A DNA stretch of 64,000 nt from Schizochytrium sp. TIO01 (GCA_004764695.1 SMSO01000025.1:1473102-1537101); one strand, 5' to 3'. Positions 30,401-41,812 are shown, counted from the stretch's first letter. Numbers and translations are program-made. Notes: generated from the sequence alone by a model not told the origin.

Positions 30401-33400
30401 CTGGAGCCACCTGCACTCCGACCAGAAATCATGGTAAGGTTACCTCCATACCCACCTTGAGAGAACCCAGCAGCAATATAGACTTCGCCACCGACGTTCT
30501 TCGTGTCATCAGATCCCAACGTAGCACCGGCACGAATTATAATCCGGCCGCCATAACCAGAGCTTGCGTCTGTGTTATTTCCAGCAAAAATCTCAACTGG
30601 GCCACCGTATTGGCCTTCGGCTGTAGTATCGCCAGCTTTAAGTCGAATTCGACCACCTGTGCCAACTGTAGCTGATCCAACACTTAGATCAATGCGACCA
30701 CCAGCACCACTCTTCATTGCATCGCCTGTGTTCAGAACAATAGCGCCAGACGTACCCTTGGTTGCAGTACCAGTCGAGAGTTGAATGGGTCCACTTGTCC
30801 CACCCAGACCGGTTCCACCTGTAGGGGTCATAATCGAGATGGCACCCGATGAGCTTGTGGTCCCTTCACCACTTGTAATGCTAATGAACCCCCCAGTGAA
30901 GCCCGGAGCGGTGGTATTTCCAGCCCGGATTTCAACGTTACCACCGCTGTATGTTTGGCCTGTACCAACCAGCAAGCGGATGTTGCCACCGCTGCCACCA
31001 GTTGAATTTCCTGTGAGAATATCGATACCTCCAGATGACTGGCGGGTACCAAAGCCAGTTTCTAGTTTAATGTAGCCGCTGCGTCCGCTAGTTCCTGAGT
31101 TGGAGGTCTGAATGTTGACAAAGCCACTATCAGCGCCTGCACTGAGACCTGTCATCATTGAGATCGACCCCCCTGTACCTGTAGCAGAGTTTGATCGACC
31201 CGCAGTCATTAGGATGTTGCCACCACGGCCAGAATCACCTGTTCCAATACTCATGATGATGTCCCCTCCATGCCCATCTGCGGCGTGACCAGTGGTCACG
31301 TTGAAAGAGCCAGATGAACCTGCTTGTGAATTGCCTGTGGTTAAGGTCATAGCCCCGCTGACACCATCAGGTCCAGAGTTAGAGGTAAGAATAGTAACAG
31401 AACCTGAGGTTCGGGAGCTGCTTTTGCCCGTGGCCATATAGATCTGCCCACCCGTACCACCTGTACTGGAACCGCCGTTCACATAGATACTGCCACCGTC
31501 ATTGGCACGACTCTGTCCAGCAGCAAGACCAGCAGTAATATTGATATGGCCTCCAGATCCACCATTCGTACGGTCATTTGAAAGACCATGCCCAGCTTGG
31601 ATTTTAATAGGTCCACCACGAGTTCCCTCGGTAGTAGTATTACCAGCTACAAGGGTGATGTTGCCACCCTTCGAGAATCCGCTGCCCGATCCAGTACCCA
31701 CTTGGACTATAAAGCTGCCACCACGACCGTCCATAGAGGTACCTGTGGTAAAAGAATAAAGACCTGAGTTGCCTGATGAAGTAGTGCCTGTTTTAAATTG
31801 GATGGAACCACTGACACCTTCTTTGCCAGCATTTGGCGTTGAGATCCAGATGTCACCACTCGAAGAATAGGAGCTTGCGCCAGAGGTGACAGTTATGGAG
31901 CCTCCGGAGACCTCATTTCTGGAGTCAGTAGTATTCCCTGCCATGAGGTAGACGTTGCCACCGCTGCCAACAGATCCAGAACCGACTGTCATATTAAGAT
32001 GGCCTGCTTTCCCGTCCATAGCTGCGCCGGTTTCAATGTGGATGTAACCAGAATCACCTTCACTTGCGGTACCAGTACGAAGGATCATACGTCCAGAGAC
32101 ACCGGCTGAGCCAGCATTGGCAGTTTCCAACACAAGCTCGCCACTACTGCGTTGAGAGGAGTAGCCAGTTGCCATGAGAATAGAACCACCAGTTCCCCGC
32201 ACGCTCGAGCCTGCATTCAGCGTAATATTTCCACCTCGATCTTGAGAGTTCAAGCCAGCAGCATGTCCACCATACAAATGAATATCTCCACCATCTCCTC
32301 CGTTTGAGCTAGAAGATGAGCTACCTTCACCAGCACGAAGTTCTATGCTTCCTCCTTGTTGGGCTGCCTTGGTAGTTTCACCAGCAGTGATCAGAACGTC
32401 ACCGCCATCCTTCTGATTACCCCGACCAACAAATAGTTCAATGTTTCCACCTTTACCACCTTTGGCATCTCCAGAGCGCATGCGAACAATACCAGAATCG
32501 CCATCAGTACTGTGACCAGTTACAAGAGATATGCTACCAGAGACACCATCTTTGCCCGCATCGGCGGTAGAGATGTTAACACGTCCACTTGAGGTTTCTC
32601 GTCCAAAGCCAGTCGTGAGGAGAATAGATCCACCGCTGCCCTTATAAGCTTGACCACCAGTCAGATTCACGTATCCACCAACATCATTCTCGTCTTCGCC
32701 GAGTGCTTCACCACCAATGATGGTCACATTACCACCATCACCACCATTAGTCCCATCGTCACTAGAGCCAAGTCCACCTCGGATTTCGACATACCCACCA
32801 GCTTTCTTATCTGCAGTAGACTCGCCAGCAATCAAGCTGATGTAGCCACCGTTTCCTGAGTTTCCCTGCCCAACTTGAACTGTGAAGGATCCACCATGGC
32901 CAGATGTTGCTTTTCCTGTGTCGAATGAAATTTCGCCAGTACTACCTTTACTAGAAGTGCCTGTTTCAAAATGCATAGCACCACTAACTCCCGATTTTCC
33001 GGCATTTGGTGTGTTGAGATAAAACGACCCGCTTGATGTTTCGGAGGAGTATCCAGTTTTCATACGAATCTCACCTCCACTTCCTTTCTTCGCTGTTGTG
33101 GTGCCTGATGTTACATAAATGTCCCCTCCAGAGCCGGAATTACCCGTACCAACGAGTAGTTGAATATTTCCAGCATTGCCATTGTTCGCATTGCCAGTGG
33201 TAACATAGTACGCTCCAGACGGCCCATTGGTTGAATCACCTGTAGCAAGAGAGATGGAGCCCGAAACACCCTTAGTGCCCGCATCGGCTGTACTAATGAC
33301 GATATGTCCACTAGTCGTTGCCTTGCTAAAGCCAGATGTAAGTAAAATATCACCACCAGTTGCCTGGCGAGCGTAACCAGCTTGCAACTCAATATTTCCT

Positions 33401-36400
33401 CCTGTGTCGTATGAAGAAGTGCCTTGGGCTGCTCCACCATATATCTGGACCTTACCACCATTGCCACCATCAGAAAAGTCAGTACTTGAGCCCTCGCCAG
33501 CTGTGAGAACAATATCACCTCCAATCGTTGCTTTATCTGTAGCCTCGCCAGCAGTGATGAGAACATCACCACCATTTCCACTGTGGCCAGTTCCAACATA
33601 AAGGCGAATGTCACCTCCATGCCCTTCATTGGCCTCTCCTGTGCCGAGAGCGATCATACCTGAGTTGCCGTCACTTGTGGTTCCTGTACTGAGTGAAATG
33701 CCACCAGAAACACCAATAAGACCTGCATTTGGTGTACGGAGGGAGAAAGATCCGGAGCTCGTCTGAGCAGAGTATCCAGTTGTCATGGAGATATAACCAC
33801 CAGAAGCTCCGGAAGAGTCAGTGGTAGTACCTGCAGATATAGATACGTGTCCACCTTCTCCATAGTTACCAGTTCCAACAAAAAGGTTGATAAAACCTGA
33901 TTTTCCGCCCATGGCCTTGCCTGTCTCGATTGAAATAAAACCACTATTGCCTAGGCTTGTTGTTCCCGTGGACAACGTCATTGCTCCGCTGATACCAGAG
34001 CTTCCTGCGTTGCTTGTGTCAATGATAATGTGACCAGAGCTTGTACCCGTTCCGGTACCGGAGGTGATTCGCATAGAACCACCCGTGCCAGCAAACGAGC
34101 GACCTCCATTAATAATTACGTCACCACCAGCATCAATGGCAGCAGTGCCGCGGGCTTCTCCACCATAAATCCCTACATAGCCACCATCACCACCATCAGC
34201 CGAGTGCGCACTTGCTCCTTGGCCCGCTCGAATCTCGACGGCACCACCAGCACTTGCGGCATCCAGACTCGTGCCTGCGGTGAGCAGGATAGCACCACCA
34301 TCGCCCATGTCACCAGTACCCACAGAGAGAACGATATCTCCACCTTTACCGTCAGTGGCATATCCTGTTTCCAACGCCATTGTTCCAGAGTCTCCGGCAG
34401 TAGCAACACCAGAACGAAGCACAACATCACCGCTTACACCGCTCGTGCCAGCATCCGAGGAAGCCACTAGAACCGACCCACTCGAGCGCTCAACACCAGC
34501 ACCTGATGTAATCGAAATTGAACCGCCATTACCACCGGCTGAAACACCACCTGCAAGCTCAACGTTACCGCCAGCATCTGATGTAGAGCGGCCTTTAGCT
34601 TCGCCACCAACGAGTCGAACTAGACCGCCATTGCCGCCATTGCTGAGGTCATTGTCACTGCCCTCACCACCAGAAATGATAACCCGACCTCCAGTAGCAG
34701 CATTAGACTTGGCAAGACCAGCAGCAATAATGATATCGCCACCGTCTCCTTCCTCAGATGTTCCGACTGCAATGCTAATGTCTCCTGCAGTACCATCGTT
34801 TGCGGCCCCTGTAGTAATAGATATAATGCCTGAGTCTCCAGCTGAGGTAGTCCCAGTGCTGAGAGTGATGGACCCAGAAACTCCAGCAGGTCCTGCGTTC
34901 GATGTGAAGATTGAAACGCTTCCACTTGATGTTTCTGTACCGACTCCGCTTCCAAGGATAATATCACCACCGTAATTGTTAGTACTTTCACCGCCTTGGA
35001 GAACGATGGCGCCACCAGGTGAGTCAGAAGAAAAACCACCGATCAGATAGACTTCGCCACCACTGCCTGCAGATCCTCCAGATGAGGCATCGCCTCCAGC
35101 ATCTCCACCACGAATGATAACATCTCCTCCACTTCCTCCGTTAATAGATGAACCTGTGCCTGCAGTGAGCTCAATATTACCTCCAGTGGAGTCATCCTCG
35201 GTAGAGTCACCAGCACTAAGACTAATAGAACCACCGGTTCCAGAGCCCGAAGTGCCAATACTGATGCTCACAGAGCCTGATTGTCCGGTACCCTGAGCAG
35301 ACCCACTCGCAATGACAATGTCGCCAGCAACACCTGAACCGGTGTCACCGGTCTGAATAGTGATTGATCCAGTACCTGCACTTGAGTCATCACCAAGGCT
35401 TGATGCAGTAAGTACGGAAACTCCACCTGAGGACGAGTTACGCGCTGTTCCACTTTCGATGGTAATATTACCCCCAGACAAGCTTGGGTCAAGAGTGCGA
35501 CCAGCCTGGAGGGATAGGTCACCACCACGACCGGAGGTACTTAGACCAACTGAGATAGATATGGCTCCTCCTTGACTTGAAGATGAGTTTCCAGACACGA
35601 TTTGAATTGAACCTGCATCCCCAGCAACAGCATTGCCTGTGTTAAGGTTAAGCTGGCCGGAGGATCCTGCAGAAGCCGATTCAGCAGAGGTAAGGTAGAC
35701 ATCACCAGAACCAAGGCCCAGACTCGTGCCACTCTCGATATGGATATCTCCACCTGGTCCCGCTTGTGCCGATCCACCATATAGAAGTAGATCACCTCCT
35801 GAATCAGATGTACCAGACCCGTTGGCTACACCTCCGGTGAGCTGTACGCTTCCACCTCGCTGACCGTATCCGCCGTCAAGCCTGATGGCACCACCAGAAC
35901 GGGTTGCTTCAACAGCTCCTCCTGCTACAAGTTCAATATTTCCACCATGTCCGCTTGTTGTGGCAGTTCCAACACTAAGCAAAATACGTCCGGGCATCTC
36001 ACCATCCGCATCGCCAGTCTCGAGCACAATGGAGCCGCTTGGCCCATCAATTGCTGATCCAGTGAAGAGATTGATTGAGCCTGATGATCCGCCTGAGGGA
36101 CTGGAGTTGGCACTCATAATGGTGATGTGGCCTGAAGAAGAACTGTCACTAGCACCAGAGGCAAAAATAAGGTCTCCACCAGTCGCAGCAAACGCTTCAC
36201 CTGCAGTGATTTCTACGTTGCCACCTGTGTAGACACCTGCCTCTGATGCAAGAGTCTTGCCAGCCTGAAGGCGGAGAGAACCAGGTTGCAGAGCGGCATC
36301 ACCAGTAGAGAGAAGGAGGCTACCAGAGTTACCAGATGAGGAGCTTCCCGATGTAACACGGATATGACCAGATAGGTCGATAGCATCTGCAGAGGCAATG

Positions 36401-37359
36401 CTAATTCCACCGCTAGTAGTGCTCTGGCTTGCTCCAGAGAGGAAATCAAGACGGCCGCCGGTTGCGTGAGAAGAGTAGCCTGCACGCAAGATAACCCGTC
36501 CACCAGTTGCATCTGTCGATGAGCCTGCTACTAGTTCCACATCACCACCAGTGCCGGCACCACCTTGAGCAGTGGTACCAGCACCGGTGCCAGCAGAAAG
36601 TCTAATGTGTCCTCCTGCGCCGCGGTTATAGTTGAGGCCATCACCAGCGTCAATGGTGACATCACCACCACGCTCATTGACCCCTGTGCGGTTTCCAGCA
36701 GTCACATTGACGTCTTCAGCAGATTGCAAAACCAGTGCTGTGTCAGTGAGGCTGAACTCAAATTTGTTGCCAGTCTCATCGGCTTCGCCAGACACAGAGA
36801 TGTGTCCGCCGCCAAATACTGGATCAGGCTCTACCACAAGATTGCCAATGACTCGGTTGATACCTACAAAGGATGCTGGACATGGCGGGTCAAAGACTGT
36901 TCCGCGGCATCCGTTGGAAAAAACTTCTGTGAGAATCATACAGGAGCTCTCCGAAGGGCACCACGCACAGTCTTCATGAGACGCACAAGATTCGCAATCA
37001 TCAAATTCACCGCAAGCCGGAGGAATAGGACAGGAGTCCTGTGGCCCAAGCCAGTCAGGGCAAAACGTGCCATTGTCAGTCGGGCCATATTGATCTCCGC
37101 CAACGCAACGAAGGGTAGATAGACAGAACCCACATCCTGGAGTTTGAAGGCACGGCATACAAGTATTTTCAATTTCGTACCAGTATGGATTGTCACCTGT
37201 GCTTTCGTGTACGGCACAGGCACTGTTGGAATCGCCATCAACAGCGGCGATGTTCATGAGTGCAAGAAGAGCAAACATGCCCAAGAATGTATGGCGCGGC
37301 TTCAGGGTATGAGGCCGTCCATTCGCGTAAATTTGGGAACTTTTATGGATTCGCGACAT
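1..37359 (-). CDS. Giant secreted beta-solenoid protein with two internal S74/ICA domains (3' partial)
   Basis: The frame opens at an ATG at 37357-37359 (context CACAATG) and runs off the left edge, giving at least about 12,450 codons with no intron visible. Residues 1-42 form a signal peptide with hydrophobic core FLGMFALLALM. Two PSI-like cysteine modules follow at about residues 67-160. The rest is almost wholly Gly/Ser/Thr-rich turns of about 18-22 residues of the type SGxIxLxTGxxxxGxxG, with alternating aliphatic residues as in parallel beta-solenoids. Two intramolecular-chaperone (peptidase S74) modules interrupt it near residues 6300-6470 and 6870-7070. A +1-base break at 23923-23928 is needed to join the upstream and downstream frames. 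The left 3.4 kb is a 657-bp tandem array. I infer a secreted fibre, matrix or adhesive surface protein. No exact family is recognised, and the function is unknown. A Gly/Ser-rich chain of this length would be roughly 1.1 MDa. Confidence 0.9.
16120..16735 (-). other. Intramolecular chaperone / peptidase S74 domain B (MYRF-like ICA)
   Basis: A second S74 module lies about 596 residues after the first. The lead-in (FRVRQDEIYSHVPIQT) is clearly homologous to that of domain A. It is followed by SDQRIKQNI, LQNIELRQYEYTAQW, RGVIAQELETVFPEYV and a helix beginning FHEVNKQAVTLDLVGALQ. The Ser-Lys dyad is present (Ser codon 16446-16448, about residue 6971; Lys five residues later). The solenoid resumes directly after the helix (FTIGVDSSDVSGSLR). 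Domains A and B differ at many positions, so the duplication is not recent. Confidence 0.85.
17935..18475 (-). other. Intramolecular chaperone / peptidase S74 domain A (MYRF-like ICA)
   Basis: This non-repetitive module breaks the solenoid. A lead-in (VVTVFDDGKLQL, later FRIEDDEVDSHVPL) precedes SSDRRIKRDIQSI, then LQQVEVRKYRYTEEW, then RGVIAQDLQEVFPEYV, and a terminal helix (FHVIDKVAFIIDILAALQEQ). This is the order of the S74 chaperone of phage endosialidase tailspikes and of eukaryotic MYRF: SDxxxK, Y.Y, GVIAQE(L/V)QEVFPE, then a helix. The predicted catalytic Ser is at 18234-18236 (about residue 6375), with Lys five residues later. In the family, trimerisation is followed by cis self-cleavage just before this Ser. 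Cleavage here is inferred. Confidence 0.85.
18550..36800 (-). repeat. N-terminal solenoid half with recurring super-repeat
   Basis: About 6,070 residues of degenerate turns of about 20 residues. A longer-range order is visible. A diagnostic segment (NGGxGGxVxIxGGxAxGxxxxDxGG) recurs near 34640, 34185, 33470, 32740, 32300, 31570 and 29840. Between copies lie turns of the types ITSGxGxxTSSGxIxI, TxNAGxxGVSGxIxL, STGTxxxGxSGxI and VGTGxxGxGGxI. Adjacent spacing falls into two classes, about 440-455 bp and about 715-730 bp, with one larger gap. The two classes suggest duplication of blocks of different length. Confidence 0.8.
23923..23930 (-). other. One-base frameshift in the giant gene
   Basis: On the minus strand the frame reads ACC GAA GGG TAA C and stops. 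Removing one base, either a G of the GGG run or the T, restores the repeat motif (STEG-NSGGIQLSTG) with no lost or added residue, and the new frame stays open to the window edge. The repeat register on both sides places the extra base exactly here. It could be an assembly or sequencing indel, a real mutation, or a +1 recoding site (TAA followed by C). It is not an intron: the GT...AG readings I tried give the wrong frame. Confidence 0.85.
36880..37161 (-). other. Two PSI-like cysteine-rich modules
   Basis: Residues about 67-110 and 116-160 of the giant protein carry two cysteine clusters. The second (CESCASHEDCAWCPSESSC) closely matches the plexin-semaphorin-integrin pattern of a CxxC followed by CxWC. 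The first has CxxC, CGFC and later cysteines. PSI modules are extracellular disulfide-bonded knobs, so this supports secretion. I saw no cysteine in the solenoid stretches I read, so these modules may be the main disulfide-bonded part of the chain. Confidence 0.75.
37234..37359 (-). other. Signal peptide of the giant solenoid protein; start-site choice
   Basis: The reading frame stays open upstream of the ATG at 37357-37359 (for example through a TTG at 37384-37386), but this ATG is the first in frame. It has A at -3 and leads into a basic n-region (SRIHKSS...) followed by a hydrophobic core and a small-residue region ending near AAVDG. That order fits a secretory signal peptide with cleavage near residue 40-42. 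Confidence 0.75.
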
Positions 37360-37734
37360 TGTGAAGCGCAAAAAAATGATAATCAATTTGCTCCTCAGTC
37401 TCTTGAATAAACCAAATGTTCCCTGTACAAACTAAGCTTCGAAGCACCCAAATGATAGGGAGACAGAACCACGGAAATGCCAAGAAATGGCTCTTGTCTT
37501 TTGGGACTTATCTCTAACAGAAGGTTGCAAAGCTACTAGAACTTATTTCGTGGTTCAATGAAAGGACCTTATTACAATAACAAGGTCAATAAAAGAACCC
37601 AAATGTAAATAAGAGAAACGAAAATCCGATCTCTCTATTACAGACAAAATCACACGCTGCAAGCGAATTATAGCAGGGCTTGAAGCCAAATGAAAAGGCT
37701 TGAGCTTCGCACAACCTGGAGCGAGTTCCTTCAA

Positions 37735-37860
37735 TAGAAAGTCGTCGCCACACGAGACGAGAGAGACGCCACTCCCAAAGAAGGTAACAAAGTGAAAAGA
37801 GAAAAGCCGAAAAAAGAAAGCAAAGAGAAAGAAAACAGAAAGAAACCCACTCTAATTATC
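37735..37860. other. Purine-rich tract upstream of the giant gene
   Basis: From about 37735 to 37860 the plus strand is strongly A/G-biased (runs of GAAAAG and AAGAAAG). It is followed at 37930-38000 by a C/T-rich stretch, giving a strand-asymmetric boundary about 400 bp upstream of the giant gene's start. A 5' flanking or promoter role is only an inference. Confidence 0.35.
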
Positions 37861-38009
37861 AGGTGACTGTGAAAATAACACCACTTAAAGGGCAAAAAGA
37901 AGAGGAGCAACCCACTAACTAATAAGTGGTACGCTTTCCTCCTTTCTCCTCTCTTCTTTCTTTCCACCTCTGCTTTTCTTCCTTCCTCCAGCTAGCTCTC
38001 CTCGAGAAG

Positions 38010-38430
38010 AAAGCGACCTCTTGCAGGCCTGTCTCTACACGCACGCTCCACGTCCGCTCGCGCTGCCGCGACCTCGACGACGCGGCTCCCGGCCAGCCAG
38101 AGACTGAGTCCTTCACGGTCAGGCGAGCAACTAAGCAAGCCAAAGCCAAAGGAGGCCTGCCTAGTCCCTGATACCCCAAACTCTAGCGAGCTCCCTTGCT
38201 CGCTCCTTCGCTCGATGCCGATCGATGCAACAGCACCGAATGCCGCTGCTGCCTGCCGGTAGCAGATCGACCCGAGGACCGACCTGCCTTTCCGACCGAC
38301 TTGAAGCGGCCTCCGCTACCGCTCTCGACCGCTTTCACGCCCGGACGCCTGCTTGACGTCGAGCCTCGCACGCGCAAACCGCCCTCGGCAGCCGCGCCTC
38401 CCGCCTGGAGTCTGCTGCGCTCTTCTCTTC
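38010..38430. other. GC-rich, CpG-rich patch
   Basis: About 400 bp is markedly GC- and CG-dinucleotide-rich (CGACGACGCGG, CGACCGAC) and changes abruptly to very AT-rich DNA at about 38460. The frames across it give no recognisable protein. It may be a promoter-like island between the divergent genes or the remnant of another sequence class. Confidence 0.4.
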
Positions 38431-38795
38431 TCCTCCTCTCTTCTGCTTCTACTTTTACGCAATTTTATATACTAATTATCCTCTGATTGCATCATAACTT
38501 GTATCATACTTATAAATAAGATAATATCATTTTGCTTACTCAATTCTCTAGCTTTAAAAATAATATGTATATTTATTAAAACTTCTTGTTTAATCGTATG
38601 ACGAGAGAATATATTATAATACAAGTTGCATTTAATTTCTATTTATTAATTTTTATTAATTAAAGGAAAGGTTTAAGTTTTAAAAATAAAATAAAAACTT
38701 TCATCGAATATTAAATAAACCATGCAGTAAGTGAGATGGTAAAGTCTCCTGGTACAAACATGTTTTTCTTTTTCCTGTTCTTATCTCTACTTGTT

Positions 38796-38840
38796 TAATA
38801 ATAAATAATAATAATAATAATAATGATGATAATATAATAT
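38796..38840. repeat. (AAT)n / (GAT)n microsatellite
   Basis: Runs of AAT with GAT variants, inside an AT-rich block. Confidence 0.8.
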
Positions 38841-39106
38841 ATTAAAAATCTCCTTTCAACGTTTGCAAAGTACGTAGATACTTAAGGTAAACTGGGTAGG
38901 GAATATAAGATCGAGAAACACAAGCACGCCGCAGTCTGCGAAATCCTTCGTTTACAAGCGAGGCGTCAACCAATGGCTTCGCCTGGAGCCTTGGAAAAGC
39001 TGGGTCTTCTTGATTGCAGAAGTGGTAGTAGCAATGAAAGCCATCGTGATCATGATATGATTTCGTGGTAGGCGTTCCGAACAGAATATATCTATATCTC
39101 TGCTAC

Positions 39107-39127
39107 TTTTTTTTTTTTTTTTTTTTT
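39107..39127. repeat. Poly-T tract (about 21 T)
   Basis: An uninterrupted T run. On the plus strand it has no obvious neighbouring element. Confidence 0.85.
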
Positions 39128-39685
39128 CCCTAAAAAACAAAATCAAAGTAAAGCAAGACAGAGTAGTAAAGAAAAGAAATATCTACTAACCAATGTGGTT
39201 TTGTTATTTCTATTCTGGTCAGGTCGAATTAATCTTCAATGTCGGATCAGCAAAGGATCTTCTCCTTCTCCCAGGCATCCTCGCCATAAGCCATGGCTTC
39301 GCTTAACATTCCTTTTGCTGCTTTGGCTCCGAGTTAATTAATTCACCCTGTTCTATTTGACTTGAGCCCAACGAAAACATGCATACCATATGAGTATGAA
39401 ATGTATGCATGAATGCATCTATGTAGGTAGGTACAATCTAATTCATTGAGGCAATCTTTCTTTAGAGCTCAAAAAGATGTGATGATTTATTTTTCCTGGT
39501 CTCAAGCCATAGCTGCCAGACTAGAGACAGGACCTGGAGAGGGAATAAACAACGCATTGTCGCACTATAGTTGGTGAGAAGCGCCAAAGGGTGCAGACGG
39601 TCTTCATGTCAGTATTTAGCATCACTATTCTTGTGAGTTTTTACAAGTTCTCTGGAGAGCCAACCGTCATAGTGTCTTCGAATAC

Positions 39686-39710
39686 TTATTATTATTATTA
39701 TTATTATTAA
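39686..39710. repeat. (TTA)n microsatellite
   Basis: About eight perfect TTA units. Confidence 0.85.
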
Positions 39711-39837
39711 TGTTATTAATAAAAACCAAAGCAAAGAAACAAAGAAGAGCTATTTCAACGTTCATTATTACCTCCAACAGTGTGCTTTCAGGAAGCAGTG
39801 TGTTTTTCTTCTATTAAAATACCCTTTAAATCTTTAG

Positions 39838-39881
39838 GACGCTCGGAAGGGGAACGAGTGAGTGCTTCCCCTTTCGGCGTC
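39838..39881. other. Strong hairpin / inverted repeat
   Basis: The left arm GACGCTCGGAAGGGGAA and right arm TTCCCCTTTCGGCGTC pair over about 16 bp, with one bulge and one G-T wobble, around a loop of about 11 bases (CGAGTGAGTGC). It lies in the gene-poor spacer and is not followed by a T run on either strand in a bacterial-terminator sense. It could be a structured RNA or a small palindromic element. Confidence 0.6.
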
Positions 39882-40268
39882 TTTCAGATCGACCACACAA
39901 TGGCATTTAATTGATACAAGAATCATATCACCGTTATAGTGACTAATCAGGCAGGTCCTTCGAAAGGGTATATAGCATCTGCTTAGAACCCATTTAGGTG
40001 CCCATTGTCGTGCGATCTTCTCGAGATCACACGGGAAAAATCATTCGCAGCGTTGCTTTGACTGGGCGCTCTCTAGCTAGGGACAAGAGCGAAGTGTTGT
40101 CAGATATTGCGTTAGACTACGTTACTGATTAGAGTTTCGACCCTGCAACAACTCGTGGTTTCGTGTTCATTGAAGCCCTTGCTTTTTTTTTTCCCACTCT
40201 GTAATCAATATTAAACTTGTATTTCATCGACAAAAGCTCCCTCCATCCGAAGCGTCTTTCTTTCGCAC

Positions 40269-40291
40269 TTTTTTTTTTTTTTTTTTTTTTT
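40269..40291. repeat. Poly-T tract (about 23 T)
   Basis: An uninterrupted T run, followed 40 bp later by a (TTTTC)n repeat. Confidence 0.85.
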
Positions 40292-40330
40292 AAATTCATC
40301 CACGCAGACGCAGATGCAGCCGTAGAAGGC

Positions 40331-40360
40331 TTTTTTCTTTTCTTTTCTTTTCTTTTCTTT
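40331..40360. repeat. (TTTTC)n microsatellite
   Basis: Five to six units of TTTTC ending in AAATAAATAA. Confidence 0.85.
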
Positions 40361-41203
40361 AAATAAATAAGGTTTGATTAATTATAAACGTGCCCTATAT
40401 ACAGATGCGCAGTCCTCGTGACTCCTAAAGCTCAAAGCGATATGAAAGCTGGTCCTCTACATATCAGAGGGCCACCGACGCCACTTTCCGAAGAGAGGGC
40501 ATCTCACCTCGCTGCTTCATGCCATCTACGGCCGTGGATGGAAAAGCTTCTTCTTCCTCTTATTGTTCTGTTTATTATCAATACAGATATCATTCAAGTA
40601 AACAAAACAATGCTTATATATTTGATGCGTTTCTTCTTTTGCCCGCAATGAAAGCAAAACCACACGTGTAGATAGACAACTTGAATGAACATGGCGATTG
40701 GGTGAGATCCGGAGCCTTTCCATGAATAGTTAGTTAGTTATTACCACTTAGCACAATGTCAATCAGACTTCTTTTTTGCTGCACTCCCCTAAAATCTCTC
40801 CAAACGTTTTTAATTTTTTAATTTTAAAATTTAAAAAATTAAGTAAATAAAATCATTACATTTTATGAACGAATGGATAGCCATTAGGGTCATTTGGCAT
40901 CATCGCCAAGTGAGTAGGAGACTACGAACTTCATATCCAGAAGACTTGAAGCGAGGAATGCTAAATCTAAAAGGTCCGATTGGAGTGCAAATGCAGCTTC
41001 GCTGGCAAATAAGTCCACGAGTCTCAGTCAATAAGCAGTGAAGGGAAAAAAACCATACATCATGAACCCTCTATCTACTTATCAGCTTCCGTCCTCTACC
41101 TAGTAGCTAGCTACTTACTCACTGCCTACCTAAGATGGATCTCTGCGGCGCAGCCATCCGCTCTTCCACTAATTGAGGTGGTCAGTCAAAATCTTTCATC
41201 GAT

Positions 41204-41230
41204 TTCTTCTTCTTCTTCTTCTTCTTCTTT
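41204..41230. repeat. (TTC)n microsatellite
   Basis: About eight TTC units. Confidence 0.85.
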
Positions 41231-41584
41231 CTCAATTTAAATTAAATGTCAAAGCGAAACAATCAACGAGTATGTGGATACTCAAGTACTAGGGACCTGC
41301 TAGGTGCATAGGCAAACACTGCTACTAGGACTACATAAGTAGCTACTACGCCGCGGGAGAAGGAGAGAAAGAGCTTTCTAATAGAAACAAGCACCGACTC
41401 GTTTTCCTTCTATCGATTGAAGTTGGCTCTAGACCCTAGATCGACGCTAGGCAATACGCATAGCGCGGGACTTGCGTGTCTTTCTTTTCAAGAATTTCGT
41501 AATGCGGTTCACACTCTCACCTTGCAGGCGAGCCAAAGAAAAAGCGTTTTCCTCCTTTTTCACTTCAAGGAGAGAAAGACCTCC

Positions 41585-41585
<1 letters not shown>

Positions 41586-41632
<47 letters not shown>

Positions 41633-41633
41633 T
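41586..41633. repeat. (TTTC)n microsatellite
   Basis: Twelve perfect or near-perfect TTTC units. They make an artefactual poly-FLS reading frame. Confidence 0.9.
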
Positions 41634-41774
41634 GAGAGAAGGAAAACGTAGGTAGATAGGTTAAATTACAACAAACCTGTTTATTTTTTATTTTTTATAA
41701 CTATATTAGTGTATTATAAAAGCACCTAAGCATGGTGAAAGACACGGCGCGTGGCGAAAGGCTTCATTAGTAGG

Positions 41775-41812
41775 TATCTATCTATCTATCTATGTATCTA
41801 TCAATCTATGTG
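41775..41812. repeat. (TATC)n microsatellite
   Basis: Interrupted TATC/TATG units. Confidence 0.8.

Noticed and set aside
41417-41635. Plus-strand frame ending in poly-FLS
   Set aside because: Created by the (TTTC)n microsatellite.
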